A stretch of DNA of 64,000 nt from Cyanobacteria bacterium FACHB-DQ100 (GTDB lineage Bacteria; Cyanobacteriota; Cyanobacteriia; Leptolyngbyales; Leptolyngbyaceae): the NCBI GenBank assembly GCA_014695195.1, contig JACJNW010000023.1, forward strand, positions 124,001 through 188,000, given 5' to 3'. The position numbers were made by a program, and so were the translations under genes. Below the pieces are notes generated by a model that saw nothing but the letters and a program-made list of their open reading frames with translations, was not told where the DNA came from and ran no database searches. The stretch's first letter is position 1. Every line of letters starts with the position of its first letter. Below are positions 36,845 to 45,953 of this stretch, piece by piece.

Positions 36845-38098
36845 TTAGCCCAACTCGGTGAGGGCACGATCGACTGCGGCAAGGGCGCGATCAATTTCCT
36901 CAGGGGTGACGATAAGCGGGGGGACAAAGCGCAGGACTTTTAGACCGGCTGGCACGAGCAGAACGCCTTCTTGAATTGCGATTTTAACCACATCGGCGGC
37001 AGTAAAGGCGCTGTCTGCTGTGAGTTCCAGACCGTTGATCAGTCCCCAACCCCGAACCTCTGCAATTCGCGATGGATATTTTTGAGCCAGTTGAGCCAGT
37101 CCTGATCGCAGTTGTTCGCCCCGCGCTTGGACGTGAGCGAGCAGATCTTCGCGCTCGATCGTGTGGCAGACCGCAAGCGCAACGGCACAGGCAAACGGGT
37201 TGCCGCCAAAGGTGCTGGCGTGATCTCCGGGTGCGAAAACATTGCAACGGGATTTGCAGAGCATTGCACCGATCGGAATTCCACCGCCTAGACCTTTTGC
37301 TGAGGTGAAGATATCGGGTTCGATGCCGAGATTTTCGTAACCCCAGAGTTTGCCACTCCGTCCCATGCCGACCTGCACTTCGTCCAGGATCAGGAGAATG
37401 CCTGTTTCGTCGCAAATTTGACGAATCGCTTGGAAATAAGCCCGATCGCCCGGACGCACACCGCCTTCACCCTGTAAGCCTTCCAGCATGATTGCGGCAA
37501 CTTGGGGTTCCGATTGGTCGAGTTCAGCGATCGCACTTCTCAGGGCTTCCAGGTTGTTGTACGGAACGTAGTGGAAACCGGGAACGAGCGGATTAAAGTT
37601 TTGCTGGTATTTCGGCTGTCCGGTTGCGGTGATGGTTGCAAGGGTCCGTCCGTGGAAACTGGCATTTGCCGTGATAATTACGGGGTTGGAGATATTGCGG
37701 ACGGTGTGAGCGTACTTCCGAGCGAGTTTGATCGCAGCTTCGTTGGCTTCGGCTCCAGAGTTACAGAAAAAGGCGCGATCGGCACAAGAATGCTCAACCA
37801 GCCATTTCGCCAGTTCGCCTTGGGGTGCGTTGTAGTAAAGATTGGAGACGTGGATCAGAGTTTTGGCTTGCTCGGTGACGGCTTCGATCAGGGCGGGGTG
37901 AGCGTGACCGAGGGTACAAGTGGCAATTCCAGCGACAAAATCCAGATATTCGCGTCCTTGGTCATCCCACACGCGGCAACCTGACCCGCGAACCAAAGTC
38001 AACGGGAAGCGGGCGTAGGTGGTCATGACGTAATCGTCAAATTCTGCGATCGAAAACGGTGCGGGAGTGGGAGATTTTACAAGGGTTTCTGGACTCAC
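36845..38098 (-). CDS. argD: Acetylornithine aminotransferase
   Basis: Class III PLP-dependent transaminase of arginine biosynthesis, converting N-acetylglutamate semialdehyde and glutamate to N-acetylornithine; 417 residues. ILILDEVQVGMGRSGKLWGYENLGIEPDIFTSAKGLGGGIPIGAM carries the PLP-contact Asp and the Schiff-base Lys (SAKGLGGG). FFCNSGAEANEAAIKLARK binds the cofactor phosphate, and HASTFGGNPFACAVAL is also family-typical. It is not in an arginine operon here. Related enzymes can also use succinyldiaminopimelate. Confidence 0.94.
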   Translation of the reverse strand: MSPETLVKSPTPAPFSIAEFDDYVMTTYARFPLTLVRGSGCRVWDDQGREYLDFVAGIATCTLGHAHPALIEAVTEQAKTLIHVSNLYYNAPQGELAKWLVEHSCADRAFFCNSGAEANEAAIKLARKYAHTVRNISNPVIITANASFHGRTLATITATGQPKYQQNFNPLVPGFHYVPYNNLEALRSAIAELDQSEPQVAAIMLEGLQGEGGVRPGDRAYFQAIRQICDETGILLILDEVQVGMGRSGKLWGYENLGIEPDIFTSAKGLGGGIPIGAMLCKSRCNVFAPGDHASTFGGNPFACAVALAVCHTIEREDLLAHVQARGEQLRSGLAQLAQKYPSRIAEVRGWGLINGLELTADSAFTAADVVKIAIQEGVLLVPAGLKVLRFVPPLIVTPEEIDRALAAVDRALTELG

Positions 38099-38177
38099 TG
38101 GTTTTGATCCTCAAATGCAAGTCAAAAGAACATCTTAATGGAAGTTCTTCAAGCGCGGAAACTCGCCTAGATCCAGT

Positions 38178-39815
38178 ATGGTCTTTACAGACGATTCAGG
38201 GCAGAAGCATCAAGAAATGATGACACAGCAAATTTTGGCGATCGCAACGAGCGATCAGGGGCAGTTCGCGCAGTTAGTCACCGTACTGATTATTTTGCTG
38301 CTGGTGGCAACGATCGTGGCTTTGCTGTCGCGACGGTTGCAGGTTCCGTATGTGACGGGATTGGTGCTGGCGGGTGTGGCGATCGCGGAATTTTTGCCGC
38401 GTAAAGTGGGGCTGGATTCGGCGCTGATTATTAATTTGTTTCTGCCAATTTTGCTGTTTGAGGCGGCGATTAATACGGATATTCGGCGGTTGAGAAGTAC
38501 GCTGATGCCCATTTTGCTGCTGGCGGGGCCTGGTGTGCTGATAGCGGTAGGGGTGACGGCGATCGGCTTGAAGTTTGGGCTGGCGATCGCGTGGATTCCG
38601 GCGCTGTTAGGGGGAGTGATTTTGGCGATTACGGATACGGTATCGGTGATTGCTGTGTTTAAAGAAATTGCGGTGCCATCGCGGTTAATCACGATCGTCG
38701 AAGGCGAGAGTTTATTTAACGATGGGATTGCGCTCGTTTTATTTAGTTTGATTTTGAAATTTAACGCTACTGGAAATATTACAGTCATTGATGGAATTCG
38801 TGAGTTTGTGGTCGTAATTGTCGGTGGGATGGTGATCGGTTTGGTGCTGGGCTACTTGGGTGTAGGACTGTATCGACAATCCGAGGACGATCCGCTGAGT
38901 AGCATCTTGTTGACGGTGGCAGTGGCACTGAGTGCGTTTCAGTTGGGTCAATTTCTTCAAGTGTCGGGCGTGGTAGCGGTTGTGATTGCCGGATTGATGA
39001 TTGGGAATCTGGAGCGCTCTCAAAGTGTGTCGGCATCGAGTCGGATTACGGTGCTGAGCTTTTGGGAGTATGCCGGGTTTGGGGTGAATACGTTTATCTT
39101 TTTGCTGATTGGGTTGGAGCTTCGGCTCGATGCATTGGGTCGCGCTCTACCTGCTGTGTTGCTGGCGGTGTTGGCGTATCAAATCGGTCGATTGCTGGCG
39201 GTGTATCCGCTGTTGGCGCTGGTGAAAGTGTTCGATCGACCTGTGCCGCTCAAGTGGCAGCACGTGTTGTTTCTGGGAAATATTAAGGGTTCTCTGTCGA
39301 TGGCGCTGGTCTTGAGTTTGCCAGAGGAGATTGTGGGCAGAGAGTCGCTGATTGTGATTGTGTTTGGAGCCGTTTTGTTGTCGCTCGTGGGTCAAGCAGT
39401 CGGACTACCCCTCGCCGTGCAGCGATTAAGGCTGTCGCACACGTCCGAAGTGCAGCAATGGATTGAAGGCTTGCAGTCGCAGTTAATGACCGCAAAGGCA
39501 GCACAAGATGAGTTGGATACTTTGCTGAAGAGTGGAGTGCTGCCGAAATCGGTGTATGAAGAATTGAGATCGAGCTATCAAATCCGGATCGCTGCCGCAG
39601 AACGATCGCTGCGAAATTTTTATAATCGGCGATCAGAAAAGGCAACGGAAATTGCGATTCGCGATTCGCGCTTTGATGCGGTGCGGCGGCGATTGTTGTT
39701 GGCGGAGAAAAACGCGCTGAACGATGCCCTCAGAAAGCGGATTTTGTCTGAGGAAGTAGTGCGACCGCGCTTGAAAACGATCGATGAGCAGCTATTAAAA
39801 GTTGAGGACGATTAA
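38178..39815 (+). CDS. CPA1-type sodium/proton antiporter
   Basis: A 545-residue antiporter of the NhaP/CPA1 family with about 12 membrane helices. The ion-binding region is VEGESLFNDGIALVLFSLI, with the conserved Asn-Asp pair. The last 130 or so residues are cytoplasmic and helical (GLQSQLMTAKAAQDELDTLLKSGVLPKSVYEELRSSYQIR), resembling the regulatory tails of NhaP homologues. It exports Na+ or K+ for H+ and helps with salt and pH balance. The stop shares TTAA (39812-39815) with the stop of convergent xdhB. Confidence 0.9.
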   Translation: MVFTDDSGQKHQEMMTQQILAIATSDQGQFAQLVTVLIILLLVATIVALLSRRLQVPYVTGLVLAGVAIAEFLPRKVGLDSALIINLFLPILLFEAAINTDIRRLRSTLMPILLLAGPGVLIAVGVTAIGLKFGLAIAWIPALLGGVILAITDTVSVIAVFKEIAVPSRLITIVEGESLFNDGIALVLFSLILKFNATGNITVIDGIREFVVVIVGGMVIGLVLGYLGVGLYRQSEDDPLSSILLTVAVALSAFQLGQFLQVSGVVAVVIAGLMIGNLERSQSVSASSRITVLSFWEYAGFGVNTFIFLLIGLELRLDALGRALPAVLLAVLAYQIGRLLAVYPLLALVKVFDRPVPLKWQHVLFLGNIKGSLSMALVLSLPEEIVGRESLIVIVFGAVLLSLVGQAVGLPLAVQRLRLSHTSEVQQWIEGLQSQLMTAKAAQDELDTLLKSGVLPKSVYEELRSSYQIRIAAAERSLRNFYNRRSEKATEIAIRDSRFDAVRRRLLLAEKNALNDALRKRILSEEVVRPRLKTIDEQLLKVEDD

Positions 39816-42136
39816 CGAACTTCGCTAAGTGCAGGTTGAATTGAACTAGCGCGAACTTGCTCGATCGCCCACAAAATCGTTTCGGGAGTCGCAGGAGAGG
39901 GGATCGGCACAGAATCGACTTGCCCAAATGCCGCGATCGCTGATCGAATCGCTTCACGCACCGACAGTGCCAACATAAACGGGGGTTCTCCGATCGCTTT
40001 ACTGCCGTAGATTACGCCTGTTTGGGCTGCACGTTGTAATAAGTGAACATTGAAGGCCTCGGGCACTTCGCAGATCGTTGGAATTTTGTAGGTACTGGGC
40101 GCATCGGTGCGGAGCCGTCCTTGAGCATCCCAGACCAGCTCTTCCATGGTCAGCCAGCCCATGCCTTGAACAAAACCGCCCTCGATCTGACCGCGATCGA
40201 CCAAGGGATTGAGCGATTCTCCCACGTCATGCACGATATCCACCTGACGCAGTTTGAACATTCCCGTAAAGCCATCGACTTCGACCTCGCTGACTGCTGC
40301 CCCGTAAGCGTAGTAGTAGAAGGGTCTACCTTTTCCGGTCGCGCTATCCCAAGTCAGATTTGGGGTGCGATAGTATCCAGTGGCTGAGAGCGAAACGCGA
40401 TAGCCGTAAGCCTGGTTGACTACTTCGTCGAATGAGATGCGGGTGCTGGGATAGCTAGGGCAGTAAATCCAATTGTCCTCGAATACTAATTCACTGGGCG
40501 TATCGAGTTTGAGTAACTGCGCGGCAACAGTCGCAAGCCGATCTTTGAGGGTTTCGCAAGCAATTCTGATGGCTTGACCATTGAGATCAGCCCCACTGGA
40601 AGCGGCAGTCGCGGAAGTGTTGGGGACTTTATCGGTGCTGGTGTGCATCATACGGAAACGATCGACGTTCACACCCAGAGTCGTTGCCGCGACTTGCAGC
40701 ATTTTCGTATGTAAGCCCTGCCCCATCTCGGTTCCACCGTGATTCAGTTGAATGCTGCCATCGGTGTAAATGTGAACGAGTGCGCCTGCTTGGTTGTATT
40801 GGGTTTTGTTGAAAGAAATTCCGAATTTAACTGGAGTAATCGCAAGTCCGCGCTTTTTGTAGCGATTGGATTGATTGAATTGAGCGATCGCGAATTTTCG
40901 CTCTCCAAAATTGGATTTCTCTTGAACTTCGCTCCACACGCGATCGAGGCGGTTATCCACAATTTCTTGACCGTAGTGTGTGGTATTGGTTTCGCCGGAA
41001 CCGTGATAAAAGTTGCGCTCTCTCACGATTTCAGGTGCGAGATTGAGGGTACGGGCGATGCGATCGACAATATCCTCAATCACAACCATGCCTTGAGGCC
41101 CGCCAAAGCCCCGGTAGGCGGTGTTTGAGACTTTGTTGGTGTTGGCGATCGAGCCTCGCACTTCTAGATTTGGGATGTAGTAAGCGTTATCGACGTGCAG
41201 CATTGCCCGTAGCAACACAGGCGGCGACAAGTCTAAGCTCCAGCCGCCATCAGCATAGAGATCCACATCGAGCGCTGTGATTCTTCCAGTCTCCGTGAAG
41301 CCAACCTGATAGGTTCCGAGAAAACCGTGGCGCTTTCCGGTGAGGATCATATCGTGCGATCGCTTGAGCTTCACCCGCACCGGACGACCTGTTTTATGAG
41401 CGGCAATCGCAGCGATCGCAGCGTAGGGATTCGCTTGAGATTCTTTGCCGCCGAATCCGCCGCCCATGCGAATACAGGTGACGGTGACTCGATTTGAAGG
41501 CAGATTTAACACATGACCGATAATGATTTGGGTTTCGGTGGGGTGTTGGGTTGATGAATAGACCTGATAATTCCCTTCACCATCTGGAATGACCCAACTT
41601 GCTTGGGTTTCAAGGTAAAAGTGATCTTGACCATTCATTGAAACTTCGCCGCTCAGCGTGAAGGCAGAAGTGGCAAGGGCGCTTTGCGGCTCGCCGCGTT
41701 TAATCGTGGGAAGTTTTGAATGAAAGCTGTCTTTTGCGATCGCATCTTTGATGCTCAAAATTGGCTCGATCGGTTCGTAGTCGATCTTAATTTTCGCTGC
41801 TGCTTCTCGCGCTGCATCTTCGGTTTCTCCAACTGTCCAGACAACAGCTTGACCCCAATAGCTAATCTTATCCGTCGGTAACAAAATTTCATCGTGAACA
41901 ATCACGCCTGTATTATTCAAACCCGGAACATCTGCCGCAGTCACGACTGTGACAAAGCCTTCGACTTCGGATGCGGCAGCATGATCAATCCTGAGAATCT
42001 TCGCTTTGGCGTGAGGAGCCATTACCGGATAAACCGAGAGCATTCCAGTGGGTAAGCGTTGCTCATCGGTGTAGATGGCTTTTCCGGTGACGTGGAGGGC
42101 TGCGCTTTCGTGGGATTTATGCTGACCGACGCTCAT
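39812..42136 (-). CDS. xdhB: Xanthine dehydrogenase molybdenum subunit
   Basis: A 774-residue molybdopterin-binding subunit that oxidises hypoxanthine and xanthine to urate. N-terminal VTGKAIYTDEQRLPTGMLSVYPVMAPHAKAKI is the Ald_Xan_dh_C fold. Cofactor contacts are GGGFGGKES, TAYRGFGGPQGM and HGGTEMGQGL, and the catalytic Glu lies in KAIGEPPFMLALSV near the C-terminus. It pairs with XdhA, whose stop overlaps this start by four bases. The insertion factor XdhC is not encoded nearby. Confidence 0.96.
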   Translation of the reverse strand: MSVGQHKSHESAALHVTGKAIYTDEQRLPTGMLSVYPVMAPHAKAKILRIDHAAASEVEGFVTVVTAADVPGLNNTGVIVHDEILLPTDKISYWGQAVVWTVGETEDAAREAAAKIKIDYEPIEPILSIKDAIAKDSFHSKLPTIKRGEPQSALATSAFTLSGEVSMNGQDHFYLETQASWVIPDGEGNYQVYSSTQHPTETQIIIGHVLNLPSNRVTVTCIRMGGGFGGKESQANPYAAIAAIAAHKTGRPVRVKLKRSHDMILTGKRHGFLGTYQVGFTETGRITALDVDLYADGGWSLDLSPPVLLRAMLHVDNAYYIPNLEVRGSIANTNKVSNTAYRGFGGPQGMVVIEDIVDRIARTLNLAPEIVRERNFYHGSGETNTTHYGQEIVDNRLDRVWSEVQEKSNFGERKFAIAQFNQSNRYKKRGLAITPVKFGISFNKTQYNQAGALVHIYTDGSIQLNHGGTEMGQGLHTKMLQVAATTLGVNVDRFRMMHTSTDKVPNTSATAASSGADLNGQAIRIACETLKDRLATVAAQLLKLDTPSELVFEDNWIYCPSYPSTRISFDEVVNQAYGYRVSLSATGYYRTPNLTWDSATGKGRPFYYYAYGAAVSEVEVDGFTGMFKLRQVDIVHDVGESLNPLVDRGQIEGGFVQGMGWLTMEELVWDAQGRLRTDAPSTYKIPTICEVPEAFNVHLLQRAAQTGVIYGSKAIGEPPFMLALSVREAIRSAIAAFGQVDSVPIPSPATPETILWAIEQVRASSIQPALSEVR

Positions 42137-43548
42137 GATTGATCCTCCGTTTCTACAAAGAATTTTTCAAACAAATTTGCAACCAGCAGCTTTCGATAAT
42201 CTGCACTGCCGCGTAAGTCAGTTAATGGAGTAAAGATCTCTTTTAATAAGGGTTTGACTTGTTGAACGGTTTCGATCGTCCAAGGTTGACCGACTAGCGC
42301 GTTTTCAACTGCGATCGCTCTCACTGGAGTGGCTGCAACTCCGCCATATCCCAATCGAGCATGAACAATTTTGTAATCAGAATCGAGATCGATCGTGAAA
42401 GCAGCCGCGACAATGCTGATATCATCAGTTCCGCGCTTACCAATCTTGTAGGAATGATTCAAACGTTTAACAGCAGTTTCAGAAATCGTTTTCGGAATCG
42501 CTACTGAAACAATAATTTCGCTAGGTTTTAGGTCAGTTTGACGATAGCCTTTGAAGAATTCCATTAATGGTAACGATCGCACCCCGGTTAAACTCGCGAT
42601 TGCGATTTCTGCATCAAGCGACAACAAAACCGGAGGTAAATCCCCAATCGGTGAAGCAGTTCCAATATTGCCGCCGATCGTCGCTCGATTTCTCACCTGT
42701 CGCGCTGCGAACAAATGCAGCATTTCATCGAGGCTGGGAAACATCCCGTGTAGATTGGTTTCGACTTGATAAAGTGGGACGGCTGCACCAATGGTGACAC
42801 GATCGTTGGTTTGCTCAATTTGCTGAAGTTCCGTCACCCCTTCCAGCGAAATCAAAATCGGAAAAGTTTGACGATGATGGCTCATTTCTAAGCCTAAATC
42901 CGTTGCTCCCGCCACTAACGTTGCATCTGGATATTGCTGCAATAACTCTAAAGCTTCGGATAACTGCGTTGGACGATAAAACTGCTGTTCCTGATTGCTG
43001 TATGTAATCGGGCTGAGATCTAAGTCCGCTTGCTTCAACCGCTCAGAGAACTGATCTGAAGGTTGAGCATTCGTGACTTGTTGCGCTGCCCGTCGAATCG
43101 GTAGATAACCTGTACAGCGGCACAAATTCCCTTCGACTGAAAGATCATCAACATTGCCCGCATAATACGCAGCAAACATACTCATGATGAAACCAGGCGT
43201 ACAGTAACCGCATTGAGAACCACCCGTTTCAACCATTGCCGCTTGCACCGGATGCAATTTTCCGTTCGCGATGCCTTCGATCGTGACGACTTCTCGACCT
43301 GCGATCGCCCCCATCGGAATCAAACAGCTATTCACCGCTTGATACGTGGGATCTCCCGCAGCATCGCGACCGACGATCGCGACTGTACAAGCGCCACAAT
43401 CCCCATCGCCGCAGCCTTCTTTCGTTCCGGTGCGGCGAGTTTGGTGGAGATATTGCAGCAGGGTCATCGAAGGCGACACATTTTTTAGACAAAGGCGATC
43501 GCCATTGAGAGTGAGAAACAATCGATTCTCTAACGCCTGATTCATCAT
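42133..43548 (-). CDS. xdhA: Xanthine dehydrogenase Fe-S/FAD subunit
   Basis: A 471-residue subunit with two [2Fe-2S] clusters and FAD. Cluster motifs are GCGDGDCGACTVAIVG, then QCGYCTPGFIMS and LCRCTGYLPIRRA. The FAD domain has TLVAGATDLGLEM and TIGGNIGTASPIGDLPP. It takes electrons from the molybdenum centre of XdhB and passes them to NAD. The C-terminal CO_deh_flav_C region is complete. Gene order xdhA-xdhB with a 4-base overlap is the usual bacterial arrangement. Confidence 0.96.
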   Translation of the reverse strand: MMNQALENRLFLTLNGDRLCLKNVSPSMTLLQYLHQTRRTGTKEGCGDGDCGACTVAIVGRDAAGDPTYQAVNSCLIPMGAIAGREVVTIEGIANGKLHPVQAAMVETGGSQCGYCTPGFIMSMFAAYYAGNVDDLSVEGNLCRCTGYLPIRRAAQQVTNAQPSDQFSERLKQADLDLSPITYSNQEQQFYRPTQLSEALELLQQYPDATLVAGATDLGLEMSHHRQTFPILISLEGVTELQQIEQTNDRVTIGAAVPLYQVETNLHGMFPSLDEMLHLFAARQVRNRATIGGNIGTASPIGDLPPVLLSLDAEIAIASLTGVRSLPLMEFFKGYRQTDLKPSEIIVSVAIPKTISETAVKRLNHSYKIGKRGTDDISIVAAAFTIDLDSDYKIVHARLGYGGVAATPVRAIAVENALVGQPWTIETVQQVKPLLKEIFTPLTDLRGSADYRKLLVANLFEKFFVETEDQS

Positions 43549-43566
43549 GAAAAGGTACTCAATTAA

Positions 43567-43980
43567 TCAAACAGCAGCAGTTCTCGCCTTATACGCTGCC
43601 CAGCCGCCATAAGTATTAGAAATGTCGGGCAGATTGTACTCATCGATCAGTGCCTTGGGATACAGGAAAGCGGTCACAACTTCGCCGTTATCCAAATACA
43701 CATCGGTCGGATACATATTGGGTGGCTCATTTGAAGCGAGGTAATTGAACTGGGCTTGCGTCATCTCGTACACTTCCCCAGGAATCGAAATTCCGCCCGA
43801 TTCCACTTCATGAATCGCAGGGTGCCAATCCTCTCCCGCAACGTGCAAGCGGTAGCGCGGTTGTGTTGCAGCAGTCCGAATAAATTCTGCACCTTGTAAA
43901 TTCTGATGATCAGGCTGTCCCCGGAGGGCAGAGCCACAAATAAAGACACGACGATTTCCGGGGGTCACATTGCTCGTCAC
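43567..43980 (-). CDS. Gamma-glutamylcyclotransferase-like / allophanate hydrolase C-terminal-like protein
   Basis: A 137-residue single-domain protein from the GTG at 43980, which has AAAAGGAGAG a few bases upstream; an ATG at 44019 lies ahead of that ribosome binding site. VFICGSALRGQPDHQNL and the HEVESGGISIPGEVYEMTQAQFNYLASNEPPNMYP stretch resemble the GGCT-like domain and the C-terminal domain of allophanate hydrolases. Here it is free-standing and precedes xdhA on the same strand, 18 bases away, which ties it to purine breakdown. It may act on a late ureide intermediate; the reaction is not known. Confidence 0.7.
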   Translation of the reverse strand: MTSNVTPGNRRVFICGSALRGQPDHQNLQGAEFIRTAATQPRYRLHVAGEDWHPAIHEVESGGISIPGEVYEMTQAQFNYLASNEPPNMYPTDVYLDNGEVVTAFLYPKALIDEYNLPDISNTYGGWAAYKARTAAV

Positions 43981-44292
43981 GATACTAACTCTCCTTTTGT
44001 CATGGTATAGAACTTTCAAAAGAACGGTTTCACCGTACTGCTCTGGGTTAGCAACTCTTTATTTTTTAGCGTTGCGTGACCTAGACCGCTCAAGCATTGG
44101 AATCTCTTTCGGTTTGCAAGATAGATCCTTCTCAATGCCGAGAACGGAATTCAATTGTATACAGTATGCTTGAAATCTGTAACAATCAAGGGGTGAAAAT
44201 CTGTCAGTGAAAAATCTGCCCGGAGTTCACCCGCTTTTCGGGCGGATCTGTGAAAGATAAAGATCCGCTCAATCTCTAGGGGGAATCGCTAT
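43981..44292. promoter_or_regulatory. Divergent control region of the purine-breakdown island
   Basis: This 312-base region separates the minus-strand xdh unit from the plus-strand hpxO-uraD-amidohydrolase unit and must contain both promoters. It includes a TTGTATACA palindrome-like site (near 44155-44163) and a perfect 8-base inverted repeat (44242-44268). No regulator gene is encoded nearby, and I saw no clean GTA-N8-TAC NtcA site. Confidence 0.55.
44242..44268. repeat. Perfect inverted repeat in the hpxO leader
   Basis: GCGGATCT (44242-44249) and AGATCCGC (44261-44268) form a perfect 8-base stem with an 11-base loop, 24 bases upstream of the hpxO ATG. It could be an operator or an RNA hairpin near the ribosome binding site. 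Confidence 0.6.
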
Positions 44293-45453
44293 ATGTATCG
44301 CTTAAAGGTCGTCGTGATTGGTGCCGGAATTGGAGGACTCACTGCTGCGATCGCGCTTTCTCAGTCTGGATATGAGGTCGAGGTCTACGAACGCGCACAA
44401 GAACTGCGTCCACGGGGGGCTGGAATTTCGCTCTGGTCGAACGGGGTCAAAGTGCTGAATCGCTTCGGACTGGGCGAAAAGATTGCGGCGATCGGGGGTC
44501 AAATGGATGCGATGCGATATCTCAGCAGCCAAGGCGAAATCCTGAATCACATTTGCCTTCTGCCTTTGATCGAAGAAGTGGGACAGCGCCCTTACCCTGT
44601 TGCACGCGCAGACCTGCAAGCGATGTTACTCGATGCGTATCCCGGCAAAGTGAATCTGGGACATCGCTGTATTGCAGTGGAAGAACACGGGGAGCAAGTG
44701 ACGGCAACCTTTGAAAATGGACATCAGGCGACCGGTGACTTACTGATTGCTGCGGATGGAGTGCGATCGACCCTGCGGCAATATGTGCTCGATCGCGAAG
44801 TGCAGCCGACTTACCGCGATTATGTGAACTGGAACGGATTGGTCGAAGTGGATGAAGCTTTAACTCCCGCGAATACTTGGACAATTTATGTGGGCAATCA
44901 TCAACGCGCTTCCATGATGCCCGTGGGCGGAAATCGCCTGTATTTCTTCTTTGACGTGCCGCTACCGTCGGGAACTAGTGCGCCACCTGAATTAATTCGC
45001 TCTGAACTGGTGGAGCATTTCCAGGGATGGGCTGATCCGGTTCAAGCGTTGATTCAGCGCCTCGATCCCGAAAAAACAAATCGCTTAGAAATTTCGGATG
45101 TCGGCCCAGTCGATCGCATGGTGCGGGGACGAGTGGCACTGCTCGGTGATGCGGCTCATGCCACCTGTCCAGATTTGGGGCAAGGGGGCTGTCAGGCACT
45201 CGAAGATGTGTATATGCTGAATCACTTTTTGCTGACCACAAACATTAGCGTTGAAGATGCCTTGAAGCGTTACGAAAGCTCTCGCAAAGATCGCACCAGT
45301 TCGATCGTCAAAAAAGCTCGGAATCGTGCCGAGGTGATTCACGGCAAAGATCCTGAAATTACCGCTCAATGGTACGACCAACTGCGCCAGGAAGCTCCTA
45401 GCGCTGTCACAGGTGCGATCGCCAAAACGATTCTTACAGGGCCGTTGCAATAA
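44293..45453 (+). CDS. hpxO: FAD-dependent urate hydroxylase
   Basis: Converts urate to 5-hydroxyisourate with NADH, FAD and O2, without copper or cofactor-free urate oxidase. It is 386 residues, of the p-hydroxybenzoate hydroxylase fold: GAGIGG at 10-15 and GDAAHA at 284-289 bind FAD. Arg204, Tyr216 and Asp293, which I recall as key residues of Klebsiella HpxO, fall at exactly the same numbers here. The 3' stop overlaps the next start (TAATG). The reading as urate hydroxylase, not a general salicylate-type monooxygenase, is strongly supported by uraD next to it. Confidence 0.92.
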   Translation: MYRLKVVVIGAGIGGLTAAIALSQSGYEVEVYERAQELRPRGAGISLWSNGVKVLNRFGLGEKIAAIGGQMDAMRYLSSQGEILNHICLLPLIEEVGQRPYPVARADLQAMLLDAYPGKVNLGHRCIAVEEHGEQVTATFENGHQATGDLLIAADGVRSTLRQYVLDREVQPTYRDYVNWNGLVEVDEALTPANTWTIYVGNHQRASMMPVGGNRLYFFFDVPLPSGTSAPPELIRSELVEHFQGWADPVQALIQRLDPEKTNRLEISDVGPVDRMVRGRVALLGDAAHATCPDLGQGGCQALEDVYMLNHFLLTTNISVEDALKRYESSRKDRTSSIVKKARNRAEVIHGKDPEITAQWYDQLRQEAPSAVTGAIAKTILTGPLQ

Positions 45454-45953
45454 TGTCTTACTCGCTCGAACAACTCAATCAACTGAATCAATCCGCCTTT
45501 AGCGAAGCATTAGGCGAGATTTTTGAACAAACTCCGACGATCGCGGCTCAAGCCTGGGAAAAGCGACCCTTCAAGGACGTGGATGATTTGCATCAGAAAA
45601 TGCTTGAAATTGTCAGCACTATGAGTAATGAGCAGCAACTCGCCCTGATTTGTGCCCATCCGGATCTAGGCAGTAAAGCAAAAATGGCGGAAGCCTCGGT
45701 GCAAGAGCAAGCTGGAGCCGGACTCGATCGCCTCACACCCGACGAGTACGATCGCTTCCACTCGCTCAATCAGCGCTACAAATCTCAGTTCGGGTTTCCC
45801 TTTATCATCGCGGTCAAGAATCACACCAAAACCAGTATTCTCGAAGCGTTTGAAACTCGTCTGCAACATTCCCAAGCCACAGAGATGCGACAAGCGATCG
45901 CTGAAATTTCCCAGATTGCTTATTTTCGTCTTTTACAACAGGTGACAGTATGA
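45453..45953 (+). CDS. uraD: OHCU decarboxylase
   Basis: A 166-residue 2-oxo-4-hydroxy-4-carboxy-5-ureidoimidazoline decarboxylase, which gives S-allantoin. The fold is all-helical. CAHPDLGSK holds the catalytic His69, SVQEQAGAGLDRL the Glu87 region and FGFPFIIAVK the substrate backbone contacts. It overlaps both neighbours (45453 and 45950-45953), so hpxO, uraD and the amidohydrolase gene are one operon. A separate 5-hydroxyisourate hydrolase (transthyretin-like) gene is not seen in the window; that step may be encoded elsewhere or occur spontaneously. Confidence 0.94.
   Translation: MSYSLEQLNQLNQSAFSEALGEIFEQTPTIAAQAWEKRPFKDVDDLHQKMLEIVSTMSNEQQLALICAHPDLGSKAKMAEASVQEQAGAGLDRLTPDEYDRFHSLNQRYKSQFGFPFIIAVKNHTKTSILEAFETRLQHSQATEMRQAIAEISQIAYFRLLQQVTV

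Noticed and set aside
44020-44292. NtcA binding site or purine riboswitch upstream of hpxO
   Set aside because: No GTA-N8-TAC site was seen, and the one perfect hairpin does not match a riboswitch I can recognise.
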